DNA from: Crocinitomicaceae bacterium
GTDB taxonomy: Bacteria; Bacteroidota; Bacteroidia; Flavobacteriales_D; Crocinitomicaceae
Reading direction: 5' to 3'
NCBI GenBank assembly: GCA_024643365.1
Contig: JAHENC010000025.1
Location: 1 to 64,000 of the forward strand
Length of the DNA stretch: 64,000 bases
Shown here: positions 1 to 7,500 of the stretch, one piece after another
How positions within the stretch are numbered: position 1 is the stretch's first letter
Layout of the letters: every line of letters starts with the position of its first letter
Program-made: the position numbers and the translations under genes
The notes under the pieces: model-generated
The model's input: only the letters and a program-made list of their open reading frames with translations
The model's database searches: none
Told to the model about the DNA's origin: nothing

Positions 1-14
1 ATTGAGAATGGTTC

Positions 15-48
15 AAAAACAAAAAAGCCTCACATTTCTGTAAGGCTT
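15..48 (-). terminator. Rho-independent terminator after tRNA-Asn copy
   Basis: Read on the minus strand, a 6-bp stem (25-30 paired with 43-48) closes a 12-nt loop and is followed by a run of T. It sits just 3' of the tRNA-Asn-like gene at 56-130. Confidence 0.6.
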
Positions 49-55
49 AATTTTG

Positions 56-130
56 CTCTTCCTCTTGGGCTCGAACCAAGGACCCTCTGATTAACAGTCA
101 GATGCTCTAACCAACTGAGCTCTAGGACCA
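56..130 (-). tRNA. tRNA-Asn(GTT)-like gene with mismatched acceptor; distal att site
   Basis: The D arm, GTT anticodon arm and T arm (CTTGG/CCAAG) are intact. The acceptor is not: the 5' strand TGGTCCT against the 3' strand AGGAAGA has two mismatches (2-71 and 3-70), and there is one extra base before the D stem. The block 81-121 is identical to 4867-4907 in the complete tRNA-Asn at 4842-4915, while both outer parts differ. I infer that this is the far attachment site of the element between the two copies: element-derived 5' part, old host 3' part. It may still be transcribed, but I doubt that it folds well. Confidence 0.6.
81..121 (-). repeat. 41-bp direct repeat, far copy (att core)
   Basis: Identical over 41 bp to 4867-4907 and in the same orientation. 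It spans the D arm, anticodon arm and variable region of tRNA-Asn. Sequence identity stops at both edges, as expected for the crossover region of a tRNA-targeting recombinase. Confidence 0.8.
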
Positions 131-217
131 GTGGGCTTTGCAGAACAATCACTGCAAAATTGCGCACGGTTTTCATAGTGAAATTGCCTGATTTTAATTG
201 ATTTAACTAATAAATGT

Positions 218-664
218 TTACAGCCTTGAATTATCCGCAAAACTGTATTTGCCTCCACACGGGCTCAGGATTAAATGGTCAAGTAGATTGATTTCAAATA
301 AAGCGCAAGCATCTTTAATTTTCTTTGTTAGTTGAATATCATTTTCTGACGGTTGCAGATTTCCTGATGGATGATTGTGTGCAATGATTATACCAGATGA
401 AAGTGATTTGATTGCTAATCCCATTAATAGTTTAATATCTACTACCGTTGCGGTATTGCTTCCTACAGATGCCTTGTAGAATCCTATGGGCAAATGAGCG
501 TGATTGATGAATAACACGTTGAATTGCTCCTGACATGCGATAGTTTCATGGTTGAATGTATCACTCAAATATTGAAAGGCTAGCTCGGAGTTGGTGATGC
601 GTTCATTTTTGTACACTTTTTTACTAGGTGTATACTTAACCTGTAGTTCTTTTAGATACTTCAT
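218..664 (-). CDS. RadC-like JAB-domain protein
   Basis: The 148-residue protein has the RadC-type JAMM metal site: HNHPSG at residues 96-101 (His96, His98) and Asp109 in PSEND, ten residues after His98, with a possible catalytic glutamate near residue 46. This is only the C-terminal JAB domain. The helix-hairpin-helix part of chromosomal RadC is missing. Short RadC copies of this kind are common cargo of Bacteroidota islands and plasmids and their role is unresolved; the old DNA-repair assignment for RadC is doubtful. It lies between the far att site and the XRE gene, and the island setting fits a mobile-element accessory. Family is clear, function is not. Confidence 0.85.
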   Translation of the reverse strand: MKYLKELQVKYTPSKKVYKNERITNSELAFQYLSDTFNHETIACQEQFNVLFINHAHLPIGFYKASVGSNTATVVDIKLLMGLAIKSLSSGIIIAHNHPSGNLQPSENDIQLTKKIKDACALFEINLLDHLILSPCGGKYSFADNSRL

Positions 665-898
665 AATTCAAAATTTTTATTCTTTTGATTTATGTATAGG
701 ATATAAGTGGGAAGCCCCTGTAAAATACTCCTGCCTGTTTTTGACGGGGGTGGATGAACTTGGTTGAAGGGTAGGGGGGGATAATCATGAGGAACCGAAA
801 CACATGAAAATATTTAGCATATAACTATAGAATAGTACTAGGTGAACGTAAACACCAGTTCGGTGATTGAAAGAATTTGAGTGAGGATGTTAAACCGT

Positions 899-1144
899 TT
901 ATGCAGACACGCGCTGTAGGAAGGATTCAAAACCTAAAATGAACTCTGACAAACTCATTCCGAATGCCTGTGCAATCTTGTGTACAGTGTGGATTGTCGG
1001 TGTAAATTCACCTCTTTCCATTGCCGAAACATTCTGAAAATTATTACCAAGCACATCTGATAAGTCAGACTGTGACATACCTTTCTCAATCCTAATTTGT
1101 TTAAGGTATTGCCCCAGAAATTTACTGTATGTCTTTTTATCCAT
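899..1144 (-). CDS. XRE-family helix-turn-helix regulator
   Basis: Compact 81-residue DNA-binding protein that is almost entirely a Cro/C1-type HTH: LKQIRIEKGMSQSDLS starts the domain and QNVSAMERGEFTPTI covers the recognition helix. I chose the ATG at 1144, because the longer frame begins at a TTG three codons upstream. It is transcribed away from the small membrane-protein genes at 1233. A near-perfect 20-bp palindrome at 1178-1197 lies between the divergent genes and is the obvious candidate operator, so the protein probably represses itself and the cargo genes. No second domain is visible, so a ligand or protease-sensing function cannot be claimed. Confidence 0.85.
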   Translation of the reverse strand: MDKKTYSKFLGQYLKQIRIEKGMSQSDLSDVLGNNFQNVSAMERGEFTPTIHTVHKIAQAFGMSLSEFILGFESFLQRVSA

Positions 1145-1177
1145 TGGGCACAAAATCTACATTTCCGTGCTCTTATT

Positions 1178-1197
1178 ACTAACAGTATATTGTTAGT
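1178..1197. promoter_or_regulatory. 20-bp palindromic operator
   Basis: ACTAACAGTATATTGTTAGT is an inverted repeat in which 9 of 10 base pairs match; only 1185/1190 do not pair. It lies between the XRE gene (start 1144, minus) and the plus-strand gene at 1233. Its position and symmetry fit a dimeric Cro-like repressor site. Confidence 0.6.
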
Positions 1198-1232
1198 TTT
1201 TATAATTATTTTATATTTGAAGAAAAATTAAT

Positions 1233-1517
1233 ATGCTTGGACCTCAATTTTTTCTAATATTATTTCTTCTAGCTGGATATTGGCTTTACAGAAGGAATTA
1301 CCTCTTGAAACACGACCTAAAGGAAGTTAAGGAGTCAACAATTTTCATTTCATTTATGAAAAGATTTGGAATTTCTTTACTCATTTTGATTGTTGCTGCG
1401 TTAATTGTAGGATTAATCGTACAGAGCCTAGGTAATCAAGCAAGCAGTGGAGGATTTGCAGCATTTATTATTATTCCGCTTGCATTGTACTTAATGAGGA
1501 CCGTATGGAAAAAATAA
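1233..1517 (+). CDS. Small membrane protein, island cargo
   Basis: 94 residues with three hydrophobic stretches, at about residues 4-18, 45-65 and 73-88, separated by a basic segment (KHDLKEVKESTIF). The last residues are basic (RTVWKK). I recognise no family. It is the first gene of a plus-strand cargo set and overlaps the next gene by 13 nt, so the two are probably cotranslated. The palindrome at 1178-1197 in front suggests control by the divergent XRE protein. Its base composition is more AT-rich than the core genes, in line with acquired DNA. A membrane-located role (toxin, immunity or surface function) is possible, but nothing in the sequence decides. Confidence 0.6.
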   Translation: MLGPQFFLILFLLAGYWLYRRNYLLKHDLKEVKESTIFISFMKRFGISLLILIVAALIVGLIVQSLGNQASSGGFAAFIIIPLALYLMRTVWKK

Positions 1518-1987
1518 ATTTTATAAAATATGTTGGATTCATCTTTGGCGTATATCTCATTCTAGCGAGCTGTGAAGATAATAAAAGCGCTAAAGCTAAA
1601 TTAGTAAATGTTGAGTTATCCAATCTGAAGGTTTATCAAAATCCAGATAGGGTAGCACCAAAGTGTTCCGATGTTGATGCATTGGAAACAAATGGTAAAT
1701 ATTCAGAAGAGTTGAAGGATTACACTGGAAAAATAAAAGTTTGCAATAATCAAGGAACCATTGTAACCCTTTACTCATTGAAAAATGGCAAGCACAATGG
1801 TTACTTCTATACCTATGACGACACAGGACTACTCATAGGCAAAACATATTATCAAAATGATCAAAAAAATGGTGATTTCATTCAACTTGATGAGGCTGGT
1901 AGAATTTTAATCAAAGCAAAATATGTAAAGGATGAACTTGTGAAATGCGACGGTCCTTTTTGTGAACAGCTAAAAAATATAAACTAA
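1505..1987 (+). CDS. Lipoprotein with MORN-like repeats
   Basis: 160 residues with a lipoprotein signal: a hydrophobic stretch at residues 9-20 and the lipobox LASC, so Cys23 would be acylated. The C-terminal half has two or three degenerate MORN/YwqK-type units (GKHNGYFYTYDDTGLLIG, then QKNGDFIQLDEAGRIL). In Bacteroidota such repeats are common in envelope proteins and in proteins annotated as YwqK-family antitoxins. Its start overlaps the end of the 94-residue membrane protein gene by 13 nt, which suggests a coupled pair. Partner and function are unknown; a toxin/immunity relation with its neighbour is speculation. Confidence 0.65.
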   Translation: MEKINFIKYVGFIFGVYLILASCEDNKSAKAKLVNVELSNLKVYQNPDRVAPKCSDVDALETNGKYSEELKDYTGKIKVCNNQGTIVTLYSLKNGKHNGYFYTYDDTGLLIGKTYYQNDQKNGDFIQLDEAGRILIKAKYVKDELVKCDGPFCEQLKNIN

Positions 1988-1999
1988 AAATCAATTATT

Positions 2000-2302
2000 A
2001 TGAATTCAGAAATGAAATTGAAATCCGTTCTTCTGTTAGAAATGCTAGGTTTCCTATTATTATCGTGTTTAGTTGCATATTACCTGTGTGATGTGCAATC
2101 AGATATAGAATATACTTGGTACTCAGGAATTTGGCATGGGATATTCCTTATTCCAAATTTTATTTTAAGTTTGTTTCTAGACGATATTATTGTTAAAGCA
2201 AATATTACAACGTCAGGGTATACATTTTTTTGGTGGGCAACAATCATTTTATATAATAGCTATTTAGGGAAGTATTTTAAAATATTATTTACCAAGTTTT
2301 AA
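2000..2302 (+). CDS. Small membrane protein, island cargo
   Basis: 100 residues with hydrophobic stretches at about residues 10-28, 44-62 and 73-90. An alternative start is Met5. No family is recognised. It follows the MORN lipoprotein after 12 nt and is probably in the same transcript. Like its neighbours it is AT-rich and rich in Ile, Phe and Tyr. Its position in the row of small envelope proteins suggests that the island carries an envelope-located function, but no catalytic motif is visible. Confidence 0.5.
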   Translation: MNSEMKLKSVLLLEMLGFLLLSCLVAYYLCDVQSDIEYTWYSGIWHGIFLIPNFILSLFLDDIIVKANITTSGYTFFWWATIILYNSYLGKYFKILFTKF

Positions 2303-2327
2303 AGTTGAACATTTATCAATTCATTTA

Positions 2328-2957
2328 ATGACCAAACTCCATATTGAAGGCAATCATCTCTCCTACAGCATCCTAGAATTTAAAAAGGAAGATGCGTTGT
2401 TCCTTCAAAGTATAATGGAGAAAGAGTTAGTGTCATATGACAAAATCTTTTTTGAGCGTAAGGACTTCAAAAAGTTGGGCTTCAAAAAACTGGAGAATAT
2501 ACCAGTCGTAGCACATTTTTCTGGGTTTCTATCTGAACCGCCAAGATTTCTCAAACCATGTGGCTCATTTAGGTTATTTAATGGGAGAAAAAAAGTTTTC
2601 GAAACACCACTGGATAGATTAGAGGAGCGTTACCATATGGGGATATATAAGGAGTTCTGCCAACTCAAATCTACCATTGGCTCAAAAGACCTTATCTTTA
2701 GGAAAAGAAAGTCATGTAGCTACTTTTTTCTAAGACGAGAACAATCAGGGCAATTTACTGCCAAACTCGAAGTTGAGGTAGCATTAAAGCAATTACTTTT
2801 CCAGAACACCAACCTTCATTCAATGAAGTTGAATTTATGGACTAAGCAGTTTGTAAATGTAATTTACCGTGATAATAAACTTGAGTTTACTGTAGGGAAG
2901 AATAGTGAACTCAAACAACACATTGAGGCATTTGGTAAATTTGGGTTTGAAAAGTAG
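2328..2957 (+). CDS. Hypothetical cytoplasmic protein, island cargo
   Basis: 209 residues without signal peptide or membrane segment. It is basic and rich in Lys and Phe, with a cluster KDLIFRKRKSCSYFFLRRE near the middle. No motif that I can assign. It lies 25 nt after the small membrane protein gene on the same strand and is the last cargo gene before a 500-bp gap and the recombinase. A nucleic-acid-binding function is possible from its charge but not shown. Confidence 0.55.
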   Translation: MTKLHIEGNHLSYSILEFKKEDALFLQSIMEKELVSYDKIFFERKDFKKLGFKKLENIPVVAHFSGFLSEPPRFLKPCGSFRLFNGRKKVFETPLDRLEERYHMGIYKEFCQLKSTIGSKDLIFRKRKSCSYFFLRREQSGQFTAKLEVEVALKQLLFQNTNLHSMKLNLWTKQFVNVIYRDNKLEFTVGKNSELKQHIEAFGKFGFEK

Positions 2958-3460
2958 TAAATGACATTACACAATCAACAATAGCAATTTACCTATAAAT
3001 TTGATTGTTTAGCTTTGATGTTATTTCCTAATGACAAAATGTAGAGGTTAATTACTGTAAATGATAGTATATATCATCATTTATAAGCCTCACGCGCGCG
3101 TAACTAGTATAGTATAATGAATGGTGTTTAAATTGCTTTCTTTTTTGAATGAAGAGTGCAGTAATCCCAAGCAAGTTTTAACACTTGAGATCACCACACT
3201 CTTAAGGCTCAAAAGTTTTGCTTCCTTCCCCGAATGTCTAAACTAGTCATTGGTGCTGTTTAGCCTGAGATTAACTTTCGAATAACCAACTATCCGGTAT
3301 GCATAGGACTCATCTCTTAGTGCCATCCTTGGGTTTTACATACATCCCACAGTAACCCTTGTAAGCTTTCCTTACCACATTAGCTGTTGTTAATACTTCC
3401 GACCTAATGATAAACAAAATTAATAATTGATTAATAAATAATCAAAATATTGACATTTTA
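2958..3460. other. 503-bp intergenic stretch of the island
   Basis: No gene of normal length. A 6-bp inverted repeat (3061-3066 with 3072-3077) follows the cargo operon. On the minus strand, 3310 to about 3410 reads as a coding-like tail ending in GYCGMYVKPKDGTKR and a stop, but it has no ATG. It may be the end of a decayed gene downstream of the recombinase. The rest shows nothing that I can name. Confidence 0.35.
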
Positions 3461-4669
3461 TTAATCATGAGTTTTCAACATGGTATCAACAACTCTCCGA
3501 TTCATCTCATCAATCACCGCATTGTCAAACTGCTCTAAATAGATTCCAGTTACACTATTGCCGTAAGAATGCCCTAAAGCTTCAGCGATGAGGTCTTTAG
3601 AGTAGCCTAGCTGTCTTGAAATGTTTGCATATGAATATCTGAATACATAGGTACTTAGTGCCTCCTTAGAATTGATCAAAATGCCTAATTTTCGGAGATG
3701 CGCATTGATGACTTTTCTTTTTTGGACAATCACTTCAACTAGATGAGGTCTATTCTTCAACTCGACATCACTTAAAACACCAATTAATGTATTACCGCTC
3801 TGCAATTTATTGATGACATCTTGAACCTCAGGAGTTAACGCAAGGCTGTATAGTTTACCTGTTTTGGAGCGCTTGTAGATGATTCTACCACCATTAATAT
3901 TATCTAATGATAGTAATAGTAAGTCCTTGATATTGATACCTCTAAGCATAAATATCAGTTTGCCAATCAACCATGAGCGATAAAGTGGATGAGTACTTTC
4001 TAACTCAAGATTGAAATAGGCTTTCATCTCTGTCATGGTAAAAACACGTGGTGTGGTCTTCTCTTTTCTGATTTTGTATTTCCTAAATGGATACCACTCC
4101 AAGCCCATAATGTCAAAATGTACCGCCTTGTTGCAGATTGCTCTAAATGACCTCATGTAAACACCAATACCGTTTGGACTCATTCCTCTTTTAAAAAGCT
4201 TACTCTCTAACTCTATTATTGATTTGTAGTCTAGCTTTGAAAATGGGATATTCAATACAATCTCTTTGGATATTACCGATAAACTGGTTTGATAAACCTT
4301 AGCGCCACCATGTCTATTGGCAGTTTTCAACTCTTCAATGTGTTGATTCCAGAAATCAATGATGGTAATCTCATTTTGAGGCGTGTCAATTAGAAATGAT
4401 TTAATCTGCTTCAGGTCGTTGCAGCCTAAATGCTCAGCTGTAAAAGTTCGTAGCCTCTTGAGGTAATAGGTTTTCAATTGCTCCAAGACGATATTACCTT
4501 CCATGTCATGCAATAAACAATTAGACTTGTTATCAAATTGTTCTTTAAGAATTTTAAAGCCTGTGCCAATGTCACAGAATTTGTCTTGGGTTCTTAATCT
4601 GAAAACTACTGGGTAAGTACCGTCTTTCCTTGCTCTTCTTGTGTCAAGGGTTAAATTTAATGTTGCCAT
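3461..4669 (-). CDS. Tyrosine recombinase (integrase) of the tRNA-Asn element
   Basis: 402 residues, full length for the Bacteroidota phage-integrase family with an N-terminal Arm-binding domain (1-90), a SAM-like core-binding domain (about 103-195) and a catalytic domain (about 205-395). Visible catalytic residues are Arg243 (MLRGINIKDL), Lys269 (SKTGK), Arg344 (YVFRYSYAN, where the usual HxxR histidine is replaced by Tyr341), His367 (ALGHS) and the nucleophile Tyr377 (GIYLEQF). It starts 173 bp from the 3' end of tRNA-Asn and should catalyse integration into that gene. The N-terminus resembles the decayed recombinase at 31440. All catalytic positions except the first His of box II are kept, so it may be active. 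Confidence 0.92.
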   Translation of the reverse strand: MATLNLTLDTRRARKDGTYPVVFRLRTQDKFCDIGTGFKILKEQFDNKSNCLLHDMEGNIVLEQLKTYYLKRLRTFTAEHLGCNDLKQIKSFLIDTPQNEITIIDFWNQHIEELKTANRHGGAKVYQTSLSVISKEIVLNIPFSKLDYKSIIELESKLFKRGMSPNGIGVYMRSFRAICNKAVHFDIMGLEWYPFRKYKIRKEKTTPRVFTMTEMKAYFNLELESTHPLYRSWLIGKLIFMLRGINIKDLLLLSLDNINGGRIIYKRSKTGKLYSLALTPEVQDVINKLQSGNTLIGVLSDVELKNRPHLVEVIVQKRKVINAHLRKLGILINSKEALSTYVFRYSYANISRQLGYSKDLIAEALGHSYGNSVTGIYLEQFDNAVIDEMNRRVVDTMLKTHD

Positions 4670-4709
4670 TTTTTTATTGATTATGGCAATTCCAATTATG
4701 AAAACAATA

Positions 4710-4730
4710 GCACACGGTTTTGCACACGGT
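4710..4730. promoter_or_regulatory. Tandem GCACACGGT repeats upstream of integrase
   Basis: GCACACGGT occurs at 4710-4718 and again at 4722-4730, 12 bp apart. A close match, GCGCACGGTTTT, lies at 162-173 near the far att site. Being present at both element ends, the repeats are likely arm-type recombinase binding sites or an autoregulatory operator of the integrase. Confidence 0.5.
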
Positions 4731-4800
4731 AGGGGGTGTGATTATGCTAAAATTGATTGTTCCTAAAGCTCCGGCTGTTATAAGGGGAAAGGTGGGAAAA

Positions 4801-4833
4801 CAAAAAACCCAGTAAAACGTGAGTTTACTGGGC
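4801..4833 (-). terminator. Terminator of tRNA-Asn
   Basis: On the minus strand, a 9-bp stem (CCCAGTAAA at 4808-4816 with its complement at 4824-4832) is followed by a T run. It lies just 3' of the tRNA gene at 4842-4915 and therefore between the tRNA and the integrase promoter. Confidence 0.75.
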
Positions 4834-4841
4834 TTCTTTTG

Positions 4842-4915
4842 CTCCCCCTTCAGGACTTGAACCTGAGACCCTCTGATTAACAGTCAGATGCTCTAACCAA
4901 CTGAGCTAAGGAGGA
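4842..4915 (-). tRNA. tRNA-Asn(GTT)
   Basis: Complete cloverleaf: acceptor TCCTCCT pairs with AGGGGGA (one G-T pair), D arm GCTC/GAGC, anticodon stem TCTGA/TCAGA around GTT, and T arm TCAGG/CCTGA. It is the near attachment site of the element. Its 3' half probably came with the element and restores a working gene. Confidence 0.95.
4867..4907 (-). repeat. 41-bp direct repeat, near copy (att core)
   Basis: Identical to 81-121. It lies inside the intact tRNA-Asn and marks the right edge of the integrated element. Confidence 0.8.
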
Positions 4916-5019
4916 ATGTTGCTCTCTTGTTGAGGATGCAAATATAAATAAATTTTTATTTAATCAAAATCAGAAATGCGAAAAAAAATGAGTTTTTTTT
5001 TACTCTTATTTCTAAGTGC

Positions 5020-5457
5020 TTAAAAATCATCTTCATCCATGGTGAAGTCGTCTAGAGAAGTTTCGTAAGAATTATCGTCATTGTCGATTAAATCCTCTGA
5101 AAGCTCGTCTTCACGACTCGCGGGACGCAGAATATTCGTCTTAGAAACGTTTAAACGAATCTCTGAACGAATGGAACCATCTTCGTGTTGAAAGGCTTTT
5201 GAAACTGGTGAACCAATGATTTCAACCATCGTACCGCGTTTTAAAAAATCAACGATACGCATGTTGGAACCTTCGCGTTTCCATATGGTACAATTCACCC
5301 AAGTTGTTTTGGTTTTAACCTCGCCTGTGCGCTTGTCCTTCCAGTTTTTATTGTGAGCAACCGGAAAATTAATGGCAATAATGCCACGATCCATTGTTTT
5401 TGTCAATGCATCTTTTCCGATGTTCCCAATTAACCTTGTTTCAAATATTGTTGCCAT
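5020..5457 (-). CDS. ssb: Single-stranded DNA-binding protein
   Basis: 145 residues. The OB-fold (about residues 3-112) starts with FETRLIGNIGKDA and includes WVNCTIWKREG. The linker and tail are acidic and end in DEDDF, the usual partner-docking tip of SSB. It covers single-stranded DNA during replication and repair and recruits repair and replication partners through the tail. It is the first core gene beyond the tRNA-Asn boundary. A second, specialised SSB cannot be excluded, but the length and tail are those of the housekeeping form. Confidence 0.93.
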   Translation of the reverse strand: MATIFETRLIGNIGKDALTKTMDRGIIAINFPVAHNKNWKDKRTGEVKTKTTWVNCTIWKREGSNMRIVDFLKRGTMVEIIGSPVSKAFQHEDGSIRSEIRLNVSKTNILRPASREDELSEDLIDNDDNSYETSLDDFTMDEDDF

Positions 5458-5543
5458 GAATTAGTTTTCTTTTCACTTAAAGTTCCGAAAAGTATAAAAA
5501 AATTCCGCAATACAAAGATAATATTCTGATTTTCTGTCAGTTC

Positions 5544-6050
5544 CTAGTGCTGATGTCCGTTTGGACCATGTGCGTGACCATGTGCAATTTCATCTACAGT
5601 TGCTTCACGTACCTCTAACACTTCTCCTGCAAAATGCAAGTCTGTTCCAGCTAATGGATGATTAAAGTCCATTTTCACATTCTCTTCGTCCACTTCAACG
5701 ATTTTACCACGCAATTGATTTCCTTCGTTATCGCTCATTGGAACCAAGGCACCAACGTGAAACATTTGATCATCAAATTTACCTTCCTCATCGTGGAAAA
5801 TGTTCGTAGGGATCATTGCCATGTGTTGAGGATCGTGATCACCATAAGCGTTTGCAGCGATGATGTGGAAATCGAACGTATCACCAGTTGTTTTATCCGC
5901 CAAATTCTCTTCGAATTCAGGAATTAAACTTCCAACACCATATAAAAACACAAGTGGATTCGTTTCGTTTGTTTCTTCAATCTGCTCGCCAGTTGAATGA
6001 TTCGATAGCTTGTATTTTAACGTAACTACCTTGTTTGCTGAAATTTGCAT
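5544..6050 (-). CDS. SlyD-type FKBP peptidyl-prolyl isomerase
   Basis: 168 residues from the ATG at 6050; the longer frame begins at a TTG two codons upstream. The protein has the SlyD pattern: an N-terminal FKBP half (VTLKYKLSNHSTGEQIEET, then FLYGVGSLIPEFEENL), an inserted-in-flap chaperone domain with AYGDHDPQHM, and a return to FKBP (NHPLAGTDLHFAGEVLEVR). The C-terminus is His-rich (GHAHGPNGHQH), as in metal-binding SlyD. It catalyses prolyl cis-trans isomerisation and acts as a chaperone in the cytoplasm, possibly with a role in nickel handling. It stands alone between ssb and the polyamine gene. Confidence 0.9.
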   Translation of the reverse strand: MQISANKVVTLKYKLSNHSTGEQIEETNETNPLVFLYGVGSLIPEFEENLADKTTGDTFDFHIIAANAYGDHDPQHMAMIPTNIFHDEEGKFDDQMFHVGALVPMSDNEGNQLRGKIVEVDEENVKMDFNHPLAGTDLHFAGEVLEVREATVDEIAHGHAHGPNGHQH

Positions 6051-6091
6051 ACTCAATTGTTTATTTAAATTCGTTTGTCGCTTCCGACTGA

Positions 6092-7375
6092 TTATTTACG
6101 TAATAATGTTTTTACAAAGTTTGGGGTTGCAAACGTCGCAAAGTGAATGTCCTCGTTGTAATAACGTAATCCTTGGTCAGCAACAAACTGACGGATTTCG
6201 TCTACATTTTGAACGTTTTTCGGATGGCAATTCCCCTTGATTCCATATTGGAAGCTCCACATACCAGTAGGGTAGGTAGGAACAAAGAATAATCCAACCG
6301 GCGCATTGTTTTCACCGAAAATTCCTTGTAAGGTTTGATTCAATTCTGCAAATGCTTTCTCATTGAATTTTGGAGATTCTCCCTGTGCAACAAGAATTCC
6401 TTCCGCTTTTAACGCATTGTAACAATTTGTGTAGAATTCTACAGAGAATAATCCTTCTGCTGGACCAACTGGATCAGAACCATCAACAATGATGATGTCG
6501 TATTCTCCTTGTTTTGCGTTCTTCACGAAAGCGATTCCGTCGTCAACGATTAATTCTAAACGTGGATCATCAAATGAAGCTGCAATTTGTGGCAAATGTA
6601 CTTTACAAGCCTCAATTACTTCACCGTCGATTTCAACCATCGTTACTTTCTCAATGTTTGAGTGACGCAATACCTCTCTAACCGTTCCACCGTCACCACC
6701 ACCAATCACCAATACGTTTTTCGCATTGCGTAAAGTGAATAGGGAAGGATGGGAAATCATTTCGTGGTAATTGAATTCGTCTTTTTCTGTTGTCATGACC
6801 ATATCGTCCAATGCCAACATTTTACCATATTTTAAGGATTCCAAAATACGTACACGTTGGAAAGGTGATTGAACATCAACGAAAACATCTCCTGTGAAAC
6901 GCAAAGACAATGCTTGATCTTCATCTTTATCTGTAAACCATACGTTACGCGTATAGAATTCAGGATTTCTCCATTCTGCAGCTTTTTCGCGAGCTGAAGA
7001 GATATCGAAATCATTGCGTTGCAACAAATTCACTGAACCTCTTTTCATTTCCAATGCTGAATAAGATTTCGCACCGAAACACTCTTTCAAGTGATCAAAT
7101 GAAATCCAGGCATTCATTTCTCCACACGTAAATAAATCTACTGCAGCGTAGCCATATTCCGGCCACGTGTGAATGGCTAGGTGACTTTCCTGGATAACTA
7201 CCACACCAGAAACTCCGTAAGGAGAAAAATGGTGAAATGTAGAGTTAATCACTGTTGCACCAGCTTTTTGCGCTGCTCCAACCATGTCGCGTTCAATAGC
7301 GGCCACGTCGTTCATGACGTGTGGATCACAATTCATAAATTCTACTAAAATGTGATTTCCTAATGCTGTACTCAT
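6092..7375 (-). CDS. Fused S-adenosylmethionine decarboxylase / spermidine synthase
   Basis: 427 residues with two enzymes. Residues 1-115 are a bacterial SpeD domain: [11 protein letters not shown] (63-73) holds the serine (Ser64) that is cleaved to the pyruvoyl cofactor, and Cys84 follows. Residues 135-427 are a SpeE domain: YHEM near 203, the methionine-derived substrate loop GGGDGG at 225-230, and the catalytic aspartate in VDGSDPVGP (Asp298). The protein should make decarboxylated S-adenosylmethionine and use it to aminopropylate putrescine to spermidine, in the cytoplasm. Fusion of the two steps in one chain is known in some bacteria but is not the common arrangement. It has no partner gene in the window. 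Confidence 0.93.
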   Translation of the reverse strand: MSTALGNHILVEFMNCDPHVMNDVAAIERDMVGAAQKAGATVINSTFHHFSPYGVSGVVVIQESHLAIHTWPEYGYAAVDLFTCGEMNAWISFDHLKECFGAKSYSALEMKRGSVNLLQRNDFDISSAREKAAEWRNPEFYTRNVWFTDKDEDQALSLRFTGDVFVDVQSPFQRVRILESLKYGKMLALDDMVMTTEKDEFNYHEMISHPSLFTLRNAKNVLVIGGGDGGTVREVLRHSNIEKVTMVEIDGEVIEACKVHLPQIAASFDDPRLELIVDDGIAFVKNAKQGEYDIIIVDGSDPVGPAEGLFSVEFYTNCYNALKAEGILVAQGESPKFNEKAFAELNQTLQGIFGENNAPVGLFFVPTYPTGMWSFQYGIKGNCHPKNVQNVDEIRQFVADQGLRYYNEDIHFATFATPNFVKTLLRK

Positions 7376-7500
7376 GCTAGATCTTGTTATTTAAGTGAAA
7401 AAGTGGCGCAAAATTACGGAATTCCTAGAGATTTCTAAGTGATTATTGTTACAATTAAGTGAAATCGATTGATTTAATACAGATTTAATCTTGGATGGAT

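Larger units (their letters stand above)
81..4907. mobile_element. 4.8-kb integrated element at tRNA-Asn
   Basis: Two direct copies of a 41-bp tRNA-Asn segment, 4786 bp apart, bound a gene set with one tyrosine recombinase next to the 3' end of the complete tRNA, the usual arrangement for tRNA-targeting islands. The cargo is a RadC-like protein, an XRE regulator with operator, two small membrane proteins, a lipoprotein and an unknown 209-residue protein. Motifs resembling GCRCACGGTTTT lie near both ends (162-173 and 4710-4730), which suggests arm-type recombinase sites. No replication or conjugation genes are present, so the element probably moves only by excision and integration or with outside help. 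Confidence 0.8.

Noticed and set aside
218-664. Chromosomal radC
   Set aside because: Only the JAB domain is present and the gene lies inside the tRNA-Asn element, so it is the mobile-element form.
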